DNA of 64,000 nt from Oscillospiraceae bacterium (lineage in GTDB: Bacteria; Bacillota; Clostridia; Oscillospirales; Ruminococcaceae): positions 1 through 64,000 of the forward strand of contig JAKSPK010000005.1 in assembly GCA_024404875.1 (NCBI GenBank), in the 5' to 3' direction. Position numbers and translations under genes: made by a program. The first letter of the stretch is position 1. The number at the start of each line of letters is the position of its first letter. The notes beneath the pieces were generated by a model. That model did no database searches. It saw only the letters and a list, made by a program, of their open reading frames with translations, and was not told the DNA's origin. Below, piece after piece: positions 10,931-20,490 of the stretch.

Positions 10931-11875
10931 TCACTCATCAAGCTTGTTGGTTGTCAGCAGAGCGAGCTCGCCGAGATCGCTGCCGGCACCGCCGTCGATG
11001 ACGGTCATGAAGTTGCTGTCATAGTGCATACGAATCACGAATGCAACGAGACCGGGGTTATTGTCGATGCGAATATTCATACGGATCGTCTCGCCCGGCT
11101 TTGCGGTCACGGTATCGGGCGTGAGTGTGAGTTTATCAGTCAGCTTCGGGATCTCCGGCTTTTCTGCATTGACGCAGACATAACCGGCGCGGAATGCGAC
11201 ATCCTTGAGCTTCGGTGCGTTTTCATCGGAATTCGCGCTGTAGTTGGAGAGATCAGCGAAGTAGACCTCGACGGGATAAACGCCGTCCTTGGCATCGTCG
11301 GCGATCTTCGCTTCGATCTCGATGAGATTGCCGTTGAAGACGAAGTCCTTGCGCTCAGAGATGTCGAGCCAGTATGCCTGATAGGTTTTGAGTGCAGGCT
11401 GATAGGCCGGATCGGAATAGGAAGCGGCATTGGTCTCGCCGGTATAGATCTCGGTTTTCTGCTCACCGTTTGCTTCAGTGACGGGCTTCTTGTTGATATC
11501 GGTGACAGGTGCATAGACCTGGCCGTCAGTGCCGCGGATTGTCGAGACGATCACATCATCATCGACATTATCCGGTGTTTCAAAGGAGAGCATCTGATTG
11601 CGTCCGCCGTTTGCATCGGTGACAATGCCGTCATCGAATTTCTGTTCCTGCTGGGATTTGCTGGATTCCTCGGCGGGCTTGTCAGCAGTGCTGCTGTCGC
11701 CGGCCTGTGTCTCCTGCGGGAGATCGCCTTCGTTACTTTCGGAGGAAACGCTGTTTTCGGCGTTGCTTACGGTGTTGTTTCCGTCTGCCTGCGAGATCTT
11801 TTCACCGCAGGAGAAAGCGGGGAGCGTCAGTGCAGCTGCAAGCAGTGCAGCGAGAATGCGTTTGGAACGGTTCAT
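10931..11875 (-). CDS. Secreted lipoprotein with cohesin-like sequence
   Basis: The 314-residue protein has a lipoprotein signal with the modified cysteine at about residue 23 (LPAFSCGEK). A Ser/Glu/Asn-rich linker follows to about residue 80, then beta-rich sequence. Residues about 160-240 (GNLIEIEAKIADDAKDGVYPVEVYF) resemble the second half of a cohesin-type sandwich. Residues about 250-300 (TPDTVTAKPGETIRMNIRIDNNPGLVAF, MHYDSNF) resemble the first half. The order is therefore reversed, or a final module is cut short. It is probably anchored on the outer face of the membrane. A cellulosome role is only a guess. RBS AAAGGAG lies upstream of the ATG at 11875. Confidence 0.75.
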   Translation of the reverse strand: MNRSKRILAALLAAALTLPAFSCGEKISQADGNNTVSNAENSVSSESNEGDLPQETQAGDSSTADKPAEESSKSQQEQKFDDGIVTDANGGRNQMLSFETPDNVDDDVIVSTIRGTDGQVYAPVTDINKKPVTEANGEQKTEIYTGETNAASYSDPAYQPALKTYQAYWLDISERKDFVFNGNLIEIEAKIADDAKDGVYPVEVYFADLSNYSANSDENAPKLKDVAFRAGYVCVNAEKPEIPKLTDKLTLTPDTVTAKPGETIRMNIRIDNNPGLVAFVIRMHYDSNFMTVIDGGAGSDLGELALLTTNKLDE

Positions 11876-11954
11876 AATATGTGAACTCCTTTCAGAATAT
11901 CTGTATCATCAGTTTGATTGCCGTATCACGACCGTAGCCTTACGGTTCCCTATC

Positions 11955-11983
11955 ATTATACTGTTTTTTGCATGAAAAGTCAA
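11955..11983 (-). promoter_or_regulatory. Lipoprotein gene promoter
   Basis: On the minus strand, TTGACT (11978-11983) and a perfect TATAAT (11955-11960) are 17 nt apart, 80 nt before the start codon. Confidence 0.85.
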
Positions 11984-11994
11984 GTGTAAAAATT

Positions 11995-12032
11995 GTGACA
12001 GTCCGGAATCAAACTGGTGACACCCGGAATCC
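11995..12032 (-). repeat. Two direct repeats upstream of the lipoprotein promoter
   Basis: GTGACAGTCCGGAATC (11995-12010) and GTGACACCCGGAATC (12017-12031) are near-identical copies 22 nt apart, two helical turns. They lie just upstream of the -35 box. The arrangement fits a binding site for an activator; no regulator can be named. Confidence 0.5.
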
Positions 12033-12050
12033 TGTGCATTTGCGAGAAAA

Positions 12051-12764
12051 TCAGAGCGCGGAGAACACCTTTCCGATGCTGTCATGAACAACGATATCGG
12101 CGCGGCGGTCGAGCGGCGTGGCATCGCGGTTGACGAGCGCCAGGGTATCGCCGCGGAAATATTCAATCAGTCCGGCAGCCGGATAGACCGCCAGTGAGGT
12201 GCCGCCGATGATCATCATATCGGCCTGCCGGATGCAGCGGACTGCTTCCTCCATGACACTCTGGTCGAGCGGTTCTTCATAGAGTACGACATCCGGCTTG
12301 ATGAGCCCGCCGCATTCGCAGCGCGGCAGATCACGGCTGCTCTTGATGATGTCTACGGCATGAAATTTTCCGCAGTCCATACAGTAATTCCGCAGCACAC
12401 TTCCGTGCAGCTCCAGTACCTTTTGGCTGCCGGCATCGGTATGCAGCCCGTCGATATTCTGTGTCAAGACAGCGTTGAGCTTGCCCTGCTGCTCCCATTC
12501 CGCGAGCTTGTAATGTGCAGCATTCGGCTTGGCTTCGTGGCTGAGCAGCTTGTCGCGGTAGAAACGGTAGAATTCTTCGGTGTGCCGCATGAAGAAGGTG
12601 TGGCTGAGGATCGTCTCCGGCGGATAGTCATACTTTTGATTGTAAAGACCGTCCACGCTCCGGAAATCGGGGATGCCGCTTTCTGTGGAGACGCCTGCGC
12701 CGCCGAAAAAGACGATGTTTTTTGCTTTGCCAACAGCATTTTTCAGATTTTCGATTTCGCTCAT
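12051..12764 (-). CDS. Sir2 family NAD-dependent protein deacylase
   Basis: The 237-residue cytosolic enzyme has all sirtuin marks: GGAGVSTESGIPDFRS (about 21-36), QNIDGLHTDAG (about 98-108), a catalytic His in ELHGSV (about 119), a four-cysteine zinc site (CMDC and CEC), and GGTSLAVYPA near the C terminus. Sirtuins remove acyl groups from lysines using NAD+. The GVSTES start and GGTSLAVYPA end resemble the bacterial Sir2Tm/SrtN group. It begins 75 nt after addA on the same strand, with RBS ACGGAG before the ATG, and could be the last gene of addB-addA-sir2. No terminator is obvious between addA and this gene. Confidence 0.94.
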   Translation of the reverse strand: MSEIENLKNAVGKAKNIVFFGGAGVSTESGIPDFRSVDGLYNQKYDYPPETILSHTFFMRHTEEFYRFYRDKLLSHEAKPNAAHYKLAEWEQQGKLNAVLTQNIDGLHTDAGSQKVLELHGSVLRNYCMDCGKFHAVDIIKSSRDLPRCECGGLIKPDVVLYEEPLDQSVMEEAVRCIRQADMMIIGGTSLAVYPAAGLIEYFRGDTLALVNRDATPLDRRADIVVHDSIGKVFSAL

Positions 12765-12839
12765 AATGATTTCTCCGTAATGCTTGATTTTCAGTAAACC
12801 GTGTCGGAAGGGCTTCAGGCGGGCGTTGTACGGTATTGC

Positions 12840-15800
12840 CTAAACCTGAACAGGAATGACCTTGCAGTGCCGTACGGAATAGAGACAGCAGTCCTTGACG
12901 GGTTTTTCCATGAGCAGGCCGAGTGCTTTGGCATAGAGCCGAACCTGCTCGGTATATGCATCCAGCAGTGCGGCTTCATCCTTGCCGCTGTCGGTCTTGT
13001 AATCGACCAGCACGATGCCGTCCTCCTCCTCGAATACAAGATCCATGATGCCCGTGACCATGCCGTCTGTTCCGGCGTACTGCTCTCCGATTTCCGCGAG
13101 TGAGCCGCTGAGTGACAAATCAGCGATCCGCACCATGAACTTCTTCTCGCGCCAGATGCGCTTTGCCTGTTTCAGTCTTTCGTAGAGCGGAGAGGTGAAA
13201 AACGCCGCGATCCGGCTGCGGCGGACGGCCTCTGTCTGCCGGACAGTCAGGCGGCCGCCGGCATGACAGCGCTCGATCTCTGCAGGAAGATCCTTGGCAG
13301 CAGCGGCAAAATCAGCATACTGCATAAAGGTATGCACCGCTGTTCCGAATTCGCTGCCGGTCAGACCATTTGCATCGGTCTCAAAGCGCGGACGGTCGAG
13401 ATGCACCTTGTTCTCTTCGGATTTTGAAATCTCAGAAACGCCGTATTTCGCAGTCAGATCAGCAAGCCTGCTCTGATATTGCCAGCTGCACTGTGCTGCA
13501 AGCTGTGCGGAAAGTGCCGGATCGGCAGCTGGTTCCTGCGGCTCGGATTTTGCATTTGCGGGCTCCTGCGGACCGCCGGCTTCCCAGACCGCCGCGGGCA
13601 GGAACGGCTGCTCCGGATCGCTTCCGCAGGGCAGCTGTAAAATGCGGCGCATCGCTTCACAGGCGGGATCTCGCGCCAGTGCGGTCACGAGCCAGTCCGC
13701 ATAGCAGCCCGCAGAACGCGTGAGACTGTCGGATTGTCCGCAGACCTTCTGCACATCGGTCAGTGTGACAAAGGCATCCTTGCGGTGTCCCTCGGTATAG
13801 GATATCGGCAGGATGAGGTATTCGCGGGCGCGTGTCAGTGCAACATAGAGCAGGCGCAGTTCCTCGGAGATCGTTTCTCTGCGGATCTGCTGATAGACCG
13901 CTGTCCACGGGAGCGATTTGCCCTTGCTGAAGGTTTCCGGATCGCGGAGCTGAAAGCCAAGCCCGATCTTCGGATGATATTGATAGACAGCCGATGCATC
14001 CTTCGAGGAGAAAGACTGATCCGCTCCCGCCAGAATGACGAACGGCGCCTCCAGTCCCTTTGATTTGTGAATCGTCTTGATTTGCACGAGATTTTCTGTT
14101 CCGGCGGGAATGCTGCCGGCAGTGAGGTCATCTCGCCTTGCAAGTACGGCATCGAGCCAGCGCAGAAATGCCGAAAGCCCGCCGCCGCGGTTTTCCTCAA
14201 AGGTATGTGCATAGGCGGTCAGGGCGCGGAGATTCGCCTTTTTCTGTGCGCCGCCTGCGGTCATCTGCATAAGGCCGAGGAAATCGGTGCTGCGGAAGAT
14301 GTGGCGGATCAGCTGCTCCGGCGTATCCATTGCCGCGCAGAGCTGCATCTCATCGAGGAATCGCATCAGCGCCAGTACTTTGTCTGCGGGGATATGCTCC
14401 GGCAGCGGTTCGCCCGCTTCGATCGTCTTCCGGATTTCCAGCATGGACTGATAGAGCCGGAGATGCTTCCGGTAAAGCCGGACGGCGATCAGCTCATCGA
14501 CCGTAAAGCCGAAAAGCGGCGAGAGCATGGCTGCCGCAGCGGGGACTTCCGGAAGCGGATTGTCGATCAATCGCAGAATATCGAGCAGCAGCAGCATTTC
14601 GGGCGATTTCAGATAATCCTCTTTTTCGATGCTGCAAACGGGGATGCCTGCGGCGGCAATCGCATCGGCGACCTCCTGCATATGTGTTCCGGTGCGCATC
14701 AGGATCAAAAAATCACGCGGCTGACAGGGGCGTGTGCTGCCGTCCTTATCCGTTACGGGCGTCCCTCTTTCGAGATGCGTTCTGATGCGCTCTGCGATGA
14801 CGACAGGTTCATTGACATCGGAATCCGACGCTTTCGGAATGAGGATGACCTCGGCCGGCCGTCGTCCTTCCGGATATTCCGCGCCGCGCACAAGTGCCTG
14901 CGATGCGTCGTATGTGACCTCGCCGACCCCCTCAGTCATCAGCATCCCGAAAATGTGGTTGATGACATCGACAACCTCCTGTCCGCTGCGGAAATTGCGG
15001 TTGAGCAGGATGCAGGTGTTTTCGTTGAGCTGCGGCGAATGATAGGGTGCGCCCTCACGCATGGCGCGGTAAAAGTTTTCGGGATTGGCATTGCGGAAGC
15101 GGTAGATGCACTGCTTGCTGTCGCCGACGACGAACAGATTGTCGCCGTAATGCGATGCATCGCCGCCGTGTGAGAGCATCCGGAAGATGAGATCCTGCTG
15201 ATTGTCTGCATCCTGAAATTCGTCGATCATGATACAGCAATATTGCTGTGAGAGCTGTTCGGCGAGCGGCGTCTTGACGATCCTGCCGTCTGGCTCGCGC
15301 CTGGCAAGCAGAGAGAGCGTCATCGTGATTGCATCATTGAAGGTCAGGCCGTTCCGGGCGCGCTTTTCGAGCATACTCCGTTCATTCAGTGCATCCACGA
15401 GATCAGCGAGCGCCTGCAGCAGTGCGGCATGGCGCGGCAGATCTGATTCAGCAAAGCGCAGCGGCGTCATCCATGTTTTTCGCAGATCCTCAAAGCGATC
15501 CTTGGCATAACCCCGAAGCGATCTGACCGCACTTTTTTCCTCCTCCCAGCCGTTGCGGGGGAGTGAACGCAGTGCACCGAATTTGATATTCTGCATCGCA
15601 TCGGCGGCGGCCTTCGCGTCGAGAGCCGCGATTTCTTTCGCAAGACTGCTGAGCTGATTATATTCCTCCCGGAGCAGCAGAACAGTTTTTTCGGAGGACA
15701 TGGTTTTCGCGAGCGTGACCGCGTGCGGATAGAGTGCGGCGACCTCTGCAAGCTCTTTTCCGAGCATCGCAAGGATATCCTGCACCATCGAATTATTGGC

Positions 15801-16400
15801 GCAGCGCTCGGCGGCCTCGGATAGCAGTGTCTCTCCGAACGGGTAATCGTCGGTCAGTGCGCGGAGCGAGAGCAGCAGTGATTCCAGCGCACTGTCATCG
15901 TGTCCGCAGAATGCATCATAGAGCAGCTTCTGCTGTGCAGCAGCATCGGGATCCTCTGCAGCGCGGCGGCTGCATTCCTCCAGCAGTTCGGCGGTGCATT
16001 TCGCATACAGCTCTTTGGATTCCGTTTCATCCATGATGCGGAAATTTGCGGAGATATCGAGCTGTGCGAATTGCTCCCGCAGCAGCCGGATGCAATAGCT
16101 GTGGATGGTTGAGATATTCGCACTCTGGAGCATGGTCATCTGACGGCGCAGCCAGTCATTTTCCGGTTCTTTCGCGATGCGGTTTGCCAGCGCACGGTTC
16201 AGACGGGCGCGCACTTCGCCGGCTGCATCATTTGTGAATGTGACAACGACCATTTTCTCCGCGGGAAACGCCGGCTCGGAGAGCATGACAGTCAGGCGTT
16301 CGACCAGCACGGATGTTTTGCCGCTTCCGGCAGCCGCGCTGACGACGACTGATGCGCCGCGGGCGTTAATTGCTGCTTCCTGCTGCGGTGTCCAGCTCAT
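12840..16400 (-). CDS. addA: Helicase-exonuclease AddAB subunit AddA
   Basis: The 1186-residue subunit is a UvrD-like superfamily 1 helicase with a C-terminal RecB-type nuclease. Walker A is SAAAGSGKTSVLVERL (about 20-35) and Walker B is IDEFQDADNQQ (about 395). The nuclease motif is DLVFEEEDGIVLVDYKTD (about 1123-1140), with the catalytic D and DYK. With AddB it resects double-strand ends and loads RecA, the clostridial counterpart of RecBCD. The ATG at 16400 lies within the last 35 nt of addB, after a GGAGG ribosome binding site, so the two are coupled. Length is normal for the family. Confidence 0.97.
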   Translation of the reverse strand: MSWTPQQEAAINARGASVVVSAAAGSGKTSVLVERLTVMLSEPAFPAEKMVVVTFTNDAAGEVRARLNRALANRIAKEPENDWLRRQMTMLQSANISTIHSYCIRLLREQFAQLDISANFRIMDETESKELYAKCTAELLEECSRRAAEDPDAAAQQKLLYDAFCGHDDSALESLLLSLRALTDDYPFGETLLSEAAERCANNSMVQDILAMLGKELAEVAALYPHAVTLAKTMSSEKTVLLLREEYNQLSSLAKEIAALDAKAAADAMQNIKFGALRSLPRNGWEEEKSAVRSLRGYAKDRFEDLRKTWMTPLRFAESDLPRHAALLQALADLVDALNERSMLEKRARNGLTFNDAITMTLSLLARREPDGRIVKTPLAEQLSQQYCCIMIDEFQDADNQQDLIFRMLSHGGDASHYGDNLFVVGDSKQCIYRFRNANPENFYRAMREGAPYHSPQLNENTCILLNRNFRSGQEVVDVINHIFGMLMTEGVGEVTYDASQALVRGAEYPEGRRPAEVILIPKASDSDVNEPVVIAERIRTHLERGTPVTDKDGSTRPCQPRDFLILMRTGTHMQEVADAIAAAGIPVCSIEKEDYLKSPEMLLLLDILRLIDNPLPEVPAAAAMLSPLFGFTVDELIAVRLYRKHLRLYQSMLEIRKTIEAGEPLPEHIPADKVLALMRFLDEMQLCAAMDTPEQLIRHIFRSTDFLGLMQMTAGGAQKKANLRALTAYAHTFEENRGGGLSAFLRWLDAVLARRDDLTAGSIPAGTENLVQIKTIHKSKGLEAPFVILAGADQSFSSKDASAVYQYHPKIGLGFQLRDPETFSKGKSLPWTAVYQQIRRETISEELRLLYVALTRAREYLILPISYTEGHRKDAFVTLTDVQKVCGQSDSLTRSAGCYADWLVTALARDPACEAMRRILQLPCGSDPEQPFLPAAVWEAGGPQEPANAKSEPQEPAADPALSAQLAAQCSWQYQSRLADLTAKYGVSEISKSEENKVHLDRPRFETDANGLTGSEFGTAVHTFMQYADFAAAAKDLPAEIERCHAGGRLTVRQTEAVRRSRIAAFFTSPLYERLKQAKRIWREKKFMVRIADLSLSGSLAEIGEQYAGTDGMVTGIMDLVFEEEDGIVLVDYKTDSGKDEAALLDAYTEQVRLYAKALGLLMEKPVKDCCLYSVRHCKVIPVQV

Positions 16401-19400
16401 TTTCCTGTACCTCCTCTCCGTTGTTGTTCATAATCTTCAGCATTGCCGCGTTCGCTTCCTTTTGCGGCAATGGTCTGCGGATGCGGCCGGCATCCTGCTC
16501 GCTCAGGAAGCAGATGCTCCGGTAGTCGCAATAGCGGCAGGCATCTGCGAAATACTCCGCCGAGCCGCCCTGCATCGGGCTCGGTACAATATCACCCTCG
16601 GTATAGCATTCCGCACACTGCCGGACGAGTTTTTCAATATAGACGCGCAGACCTGCGAGCTGCTGTGCGGTAAAGACCTGCGAATCTTTATCCAGCACGG
16701 GTTCGCCCGTTCCGGTATCGGATGCCGCCAGCTTTGCAGGGATATAGACGCCGGCGATCTCCGCCTCCATTTTTGAGAGAACGCCGCGGTCAAGCAGCAC
16801 TGTTCCGCTCATGCGGAAATATGCACTGAAGTATTCGGCAGTGGGCTTCATGCTTTCGCGGCTTTGCGCATCGGGCTCATCAGCCGGCATATACAGCACA
16901 CCGGCGGGCTTTGCATCGGGATAGGCGTCCGGATCGTCGGTCAGCGCAAAGAGATAGAGCAGCATTTGCAGATTAAGCCCGTAATAGATATTTGCGAGTT
17001 TGAATTCCTTTTTATGGATGCCGGTCTTGTAGTCTACAATCCGGAGATACTGTTCGCCGTCATGTTCTGTGAGATCGACACGGTCAATCTTGCCGCGCAG
17101 ACAGAGCTGAATGCCGTTGGAGAGTGTCAGCATATAGGGCGCGGTGCCTTTTTCGTCACCGAGCTGTCCGATGACGAGCTCACATTCCTTCGGCTCAAAG
17201 GCGGACTGTGCCATTTCCTTCTGCGTATGCCGGAGCAGACCAGTCAGTCTTGCCGCAATACGGTCGTACTGCTGCAAAAACCGTGCCGGACGGTTTTCTC
17301 TGCCGCCCAGCTCTTTCTCCATGAAATCGGCTGCGCAGCGCTGTGCATGGTCATGCAGTTCAGCAGCGGACATCGCAAGGAAGCCGTCGCGGTCGGGATG
17401 CTCACGGAACAGCCGCTCCATGCAGTTATGCACCATTGTACCGACGGAGAGCGGATTGAGATTTTTCTTTTCCGGTTTATACAGACGGAGATCGTCCTTG
17501 CAGAAGCTCATGAACGGGCAGCGCATCTTGTTTTCGATCTCGGTCGCGGACATATAGAGCTGTCCGCCTGACAGCTGACGAATCAGCTCTGTATGTTCTG
17601 CACGCAGGCGCATGATGCCGGAGTGCTGCCGCAGACGATTGAGCCGTGCGGCTTCCTGAGGCATCTCCGAGAGCATTTGCCGGACGGATGCGCGTTCAAC
17701 GGGCGAGAGCTCGTAATCCTGCACAAAGCTGTAATAGGCGGCCGCCTTTGAGGATACAAAAAACAGCGCACCCATGCGGTCGGCATGATGAAAAAACGGC
17801 GGCTTGCCGGTCTGCGGGAGGAGCGTCTGCACCTCGGTGAGCAGGGGAGAGGCGATCAGTGCGCTGCCCTTTTCGTCCGCGAGCGGATAGCAGAGCCAAA
17901 GCATTTCCGATGCGGCGGAAAGCGTTTTATAAACAATCAGGCGCTCATCGGCGCAGAGGTCGCGGACGGAGCGGGAAAGCTCCACGCCGCAGCCTGAAAG
18001 CTGCTCGCGTTCAGCTTCGGAGAAGAAACCGGTCTGCGAGATATTTGCGGGAAATGCGCCTTCATTGACGCCGAGGACGAATACTGCTTTCGGTGAATCG
18101 TAACGCGCCGCCGCCGCACTCTGTACCGTGACGGCATCGAGTGTCTGCGGCACCTCCGGCAGCTGATGCGAGCGCAGGACGGCTGTCATCAGGTCCGACA
18201 GCTGCGGTAGAGAAATCGTGACTCCACGCAGGGCTTCATGCATGGCATCGAGCGTTTCCATGAGCGATTTCCAGAGTCCGCGGAGCGTCCGGCTGCGCTG
18301 CAGATCGCCGCGGTCACGCATTCTGCCTGCCATCTCAACGGCGCGGTCGGGGATGTGCAGTTCAGTCATCAGGCGATAGAGCGTCCGGAGGATGGCCTCG
18401 CCGGTGACTGTTTCTCCGTCTTTCCGGCTGAGTGAGCGCCGTGCAGCAAGGATCGGCTGCATGATGCGCTGCCGGAGCGCCTCAGCCTTGCCCTCCGGAT
18501 CAGTCTCTGCCGCAAAGGGACGCTCCCACTGTGTTCCTTCGATATCCCAGATATAGGCATAATCCTCAAGTCTTGCGGCATCGTTGGTTTTTTGCAGGAG
18601 CATTTGTGTATGCAGCAGCAGGAGCAGCTGTTCGGTCGTTGTTTTGTGCAGCAGAGCAAGCAGGCAGAGCGGCAGCTTCATGACAGCCGTATGCAGCACG
18701 CTTCGGCGCTGATCCATATAATATGGAATACCATAGCGTTCAAATGCGGCTTCGAGCAAAGCGCCGTAGCTGCCGATATCATGCATGACAACCATGATAT
18801 CCGAAGCACGGAGCTTTCCCTGCATCAGCAGCTGTCGGATCTGCGCTGCACAGTATTCTGCTTCGAGTGTGCGGTCGGCCGCTTCACAGATCGTTACGGC
18901 ACAGTCTTCACCGGCATAAGCGATCTGCGGGACGGTATAGATCCCGCGGCTGAGATACGCCAGCGACGGCGCTGCAAAGCGATGCTGCTCCGTCAGCAGA
19001 ATGACCTCCGAGACGGTGTTCTGCTCCTTGGCCAGACGGCGCAGTGTGCGGGCGGTATCATTGACAGCATCGAAGCGTGTGAAATCAGGTGCATCCATGT
19101 TGTCTGTACGCAGTGCGATCCAGACCTCTGCTGCATCGCGCAGCATGATTTCGAGCATTTTATACTGATCGCCCGTGAATGATTCAAATTCATCGAGGAA
19201 GATATGCGCGCCGGCAAAGAAACTCCCGCCGTCGGCGGCTGCGGCTGCCGTGACCGGATCGGTCAGGATATCGCGCAGCCCGTTTTCTGCGAGCAGCGTG
19301 AGATAATCCGCGTAGATACGCGCAATATCCGTGACTTTTTGAGAAAGGACAGGCGACAGTGACTGCATGGCTGCCGCTGCATCCGCGAGATCCTCCGGCA

Positions 19401-19800
19401 GTGCGCCTGCCTGCATCATTTCATTGAGCTGCGCTTCGATCTGCGGCAGAAAGGAAGCGCGTTCAGCCTGTCCGCCGTAAAACAGCAGTACATGACCATT
19501 CGAGAGCCTGCGCAGGAGCGTATGCAGAAGAACGGTTTTTGTGACCGCATCGGCGGCATCGCGCGGGGCGGATGCGATTTCAGAGAGGATTTCCTGCGTC
19601 AGAAAGCGAAAGCTTCCGGTGCGGAGCTGATTGAACTGTACTGCACCGAGATGGGCATAGAGCCGCTTGTCATAGGTATAGCAAAACGGTTCCGGCACCA
19701 GCGTTCGGACAAGGCAGCCCTGCTGTTCGGCTTCCGCGATCCGATTGATGAGATATTCCGATTTGCCGCAGCCTGCGGCACCAAGCACAAAATGCAGCAT
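16366..19800 (-). CDS. addB: Helicase-exonuclease AddAB subunit AddB
   Basis: The 1144-residue partner of AddA starts with a Walker A loop (GAAGCGKSEYL, about 6-16), has an inactivated helicase core and ends in a second RecB-type nuclease. The iron-sulfur cysteines of AddB are visible: one in MRCPFMSFC (about 760) and the C-terminal cluster CRYCDYRSIC. The nuclease core shows DRVD and RIVDYKTG (about 925). The ATG at 19800 has CGGAGG 5 nt upstream; the longer frame to 19932 covers the promoter. AddB and AddA overlap, so they are made together. Confidence 0.96.
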   Translation of the reverse strand: MLHFVLGAAGCGKSEYLINRIAEAEQQGCLVRTLVPEPFCYTYDKRLYAHLGAVQFNQLRTGSFRFLTQEILSEIASAPRDAADAVTKTVLLHTLLRRLSNGHVLLFYGGQAERASFLPQIEAQLNEMMQAGALPEDLADAAAAMQSLSPVLSQKVTDIARIYADYLTLLAENGLRDILTDPVTAAAAADGGSFFAGAHIFLDEFESFTGDQYKMLEIMLRDAAEVWIALRTDNMDAPDFTRFDAVNDTARTLRRLAKEQNTVSEVILLTEQHRFAAPSLAYLSRGIYTVPQIAYAGEDCAVTICEAADRTLEAEYCAAQIRQLLMQGKLRASDIMVVMHDIGSYGALLEAAFERYGIPYYMDQRRSVLHTAVMKLPLCLLALLHKTTTEQLLLLLHTQMLLQKTNDAARLEDYAYIWDIEGTQWERPFAAETDPEGKAEALRQRIMQPILAARRSLSRKDGETVTGEAILRTLYRLMTELHIPDRAVEMAGRMRDRGDLQRSRTLRGLWKSLMETLDAMHEALRGVTISLPQLSDLMTAVLRSHQLPEVPQTLDAVTVQSAAAARYDSPKAVFVLGVNEGAFPANISQTGFFSEAEREQLSGCGVELSRSVRDLCADERLIVYKTLSAASEMLWLCYPLADEKGSALIASPLLTEVQTLLPQTGKPPFFHHADRMGALFFVSSKAAAYYSFVQDYELSPVERASVRQMLSEMPQEAARLNRLRQHSGIMRLRAEHTELIRQLSGGQLYMSATEIENKMRCPFMSFCKDDLRLYKPEKKNLNPLSVGTMVHNCMERLFREHPDRDGFLAMSAAELHDHAQRCAADFMEKELGGRENRPARFLQQYDRIAARLTGLLRHTQKEMAQSAFEPKECELVIGQLGDEKGTAPYMLTLSNGIQLCLRGKIDRVDLTEHDGEQYLRIVDYKTGIHKKEFKLANIYYGLNLQMLLYLFALTDDPDAYPDAKPAGVLYMPADEPDAQSRESMKPTAEYFSAYFRMSGTVLLDRGVLSKMEAEIAGVYIPAKLAASDTGTGEPVLDKDSQVFTAQQLAGLRVYIEKLVRQCAECYTEGDIVPSPMQGGSAEYFADACRYCDYRSICFLSEQDAGRIRRPLPQKEANAAMLKIMNNNGEEVQENELDTAAGSSN

Positions 19801-19833
19801 ACAGACCTCCGTGTATGTATTTGAGTTGGCTCT

Positions 19834-19862
19834 ATTATAGCATAAAGGACGCTTTTTTTCAA
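19834..19862 (-). promoter_or_regulatory. addB promoter
   Basis: On the minus strand, TTGAAA (19857-19862) and TATAAT (19834-19839) are 17 nt apart with a TGC extension, 34 nt before the addB start codon. It diverges from the V-ATPase promoter about 140 nt away. Confidence 0.85.
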
Positions 19863-19974
19863 GCGCTTTATGTGCAGAATGCTGCACATCCTCAGGCGGA
19901 AACCCGGAATCCAAAAAGCTGATGTGCGGCATGGAATGCCGGATTTTTGTCTGGTTGAAATCTCGAAATAGCTA

Positions 19975-20003
19975 TTGACTTTTAGCCGGAATTGGAGTAT
20001 AAT
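19975..20003 (+). promoter_or_regulatory. V-type ATPase operon promoter
   Basis: TTGACT (19975-19980) and TATAAT (19998-20003) are 17 nt apart. The leader to the first gene is about 155 nt (20010-20164); I see no clear structure or small gene in it. Confidence 0.85.
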
Positions 20004-20164
20004 ATCCCTGTATTTCAGAATCACGCATTTGTGCAGATTCCCGAATGAGTCCGGCAGAATAGTACGCACAGACGGCGTTTTTGCAGTCTGTCAGTGCGGC
20101 GAGATCGGCATGAATTTGTTCAACCTGCACAAAAATTGAGCGAATATAGAAAGGAGCGGTGTCA

Positions 20165-20485
20165 ATGGATCAAACGATCCGTAAGATCCTGGAACTGGAT
20201 GCCGCCACGGAAGAGCGGCTCAGCGGCGTGCAGCTGCAATGCCAAAGAAAGGTGCAGGAGGCGCGGCAGCAGGCTTCGGCTATGATACAGGCCGCCAAGC
20301 ACCAGACGCGGGATGCGATTGTTGAAATGGAGGAGCAGGCACGCAGCGAGTATGAGCAGAAAATGTCTGCGCTGCGCGGCGATTTTGACCGCCGTGCCGA
20401 GGAAATGACGGCGCAGTTTGCAGGACAGCACGACGCCCTGCTGCAGACGCTCTTTGATGAGACACTGCGCGAAGCGGAGGCCTGA
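20165..20485 (+). CDS. V-type ATPase peripheral-stalk subunit G/H
   Basis: The 106-residue protein is almost wholly a charged alpha-helical coiled coil rich in Gln, Glu, Arg and Ala (QEARQQASAMIQAAKHQTRDAIVEM). This fits the peripheral-stalk subunit (AhaH/G type) that pairs with subunit E. The assignment rests mainly on composition and on being first in the V-ATPase operon, before subunits C and I. I chose the ATG at 20165, 8 nt after AAGGAG; a GTG at 20159 would add two residues. Confidence 0.8.
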   Translation: MDQTIRKILELDAATEERLSGVQLQCQRKVQEARQQASAMIQAAKHQTRDAIVEMEEQARSEYEQKMSALRGDFDRRAEEMTAQFAGQHDALLQTLFDETLREAEA

Positions 20486-20490
20486 ACGCT

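Noticed and set aside
14067..15173. 368-codon plus-strand frame within addA
   Set aside because: It lies opposite conserved AddA helicase sequence and has no start signals.
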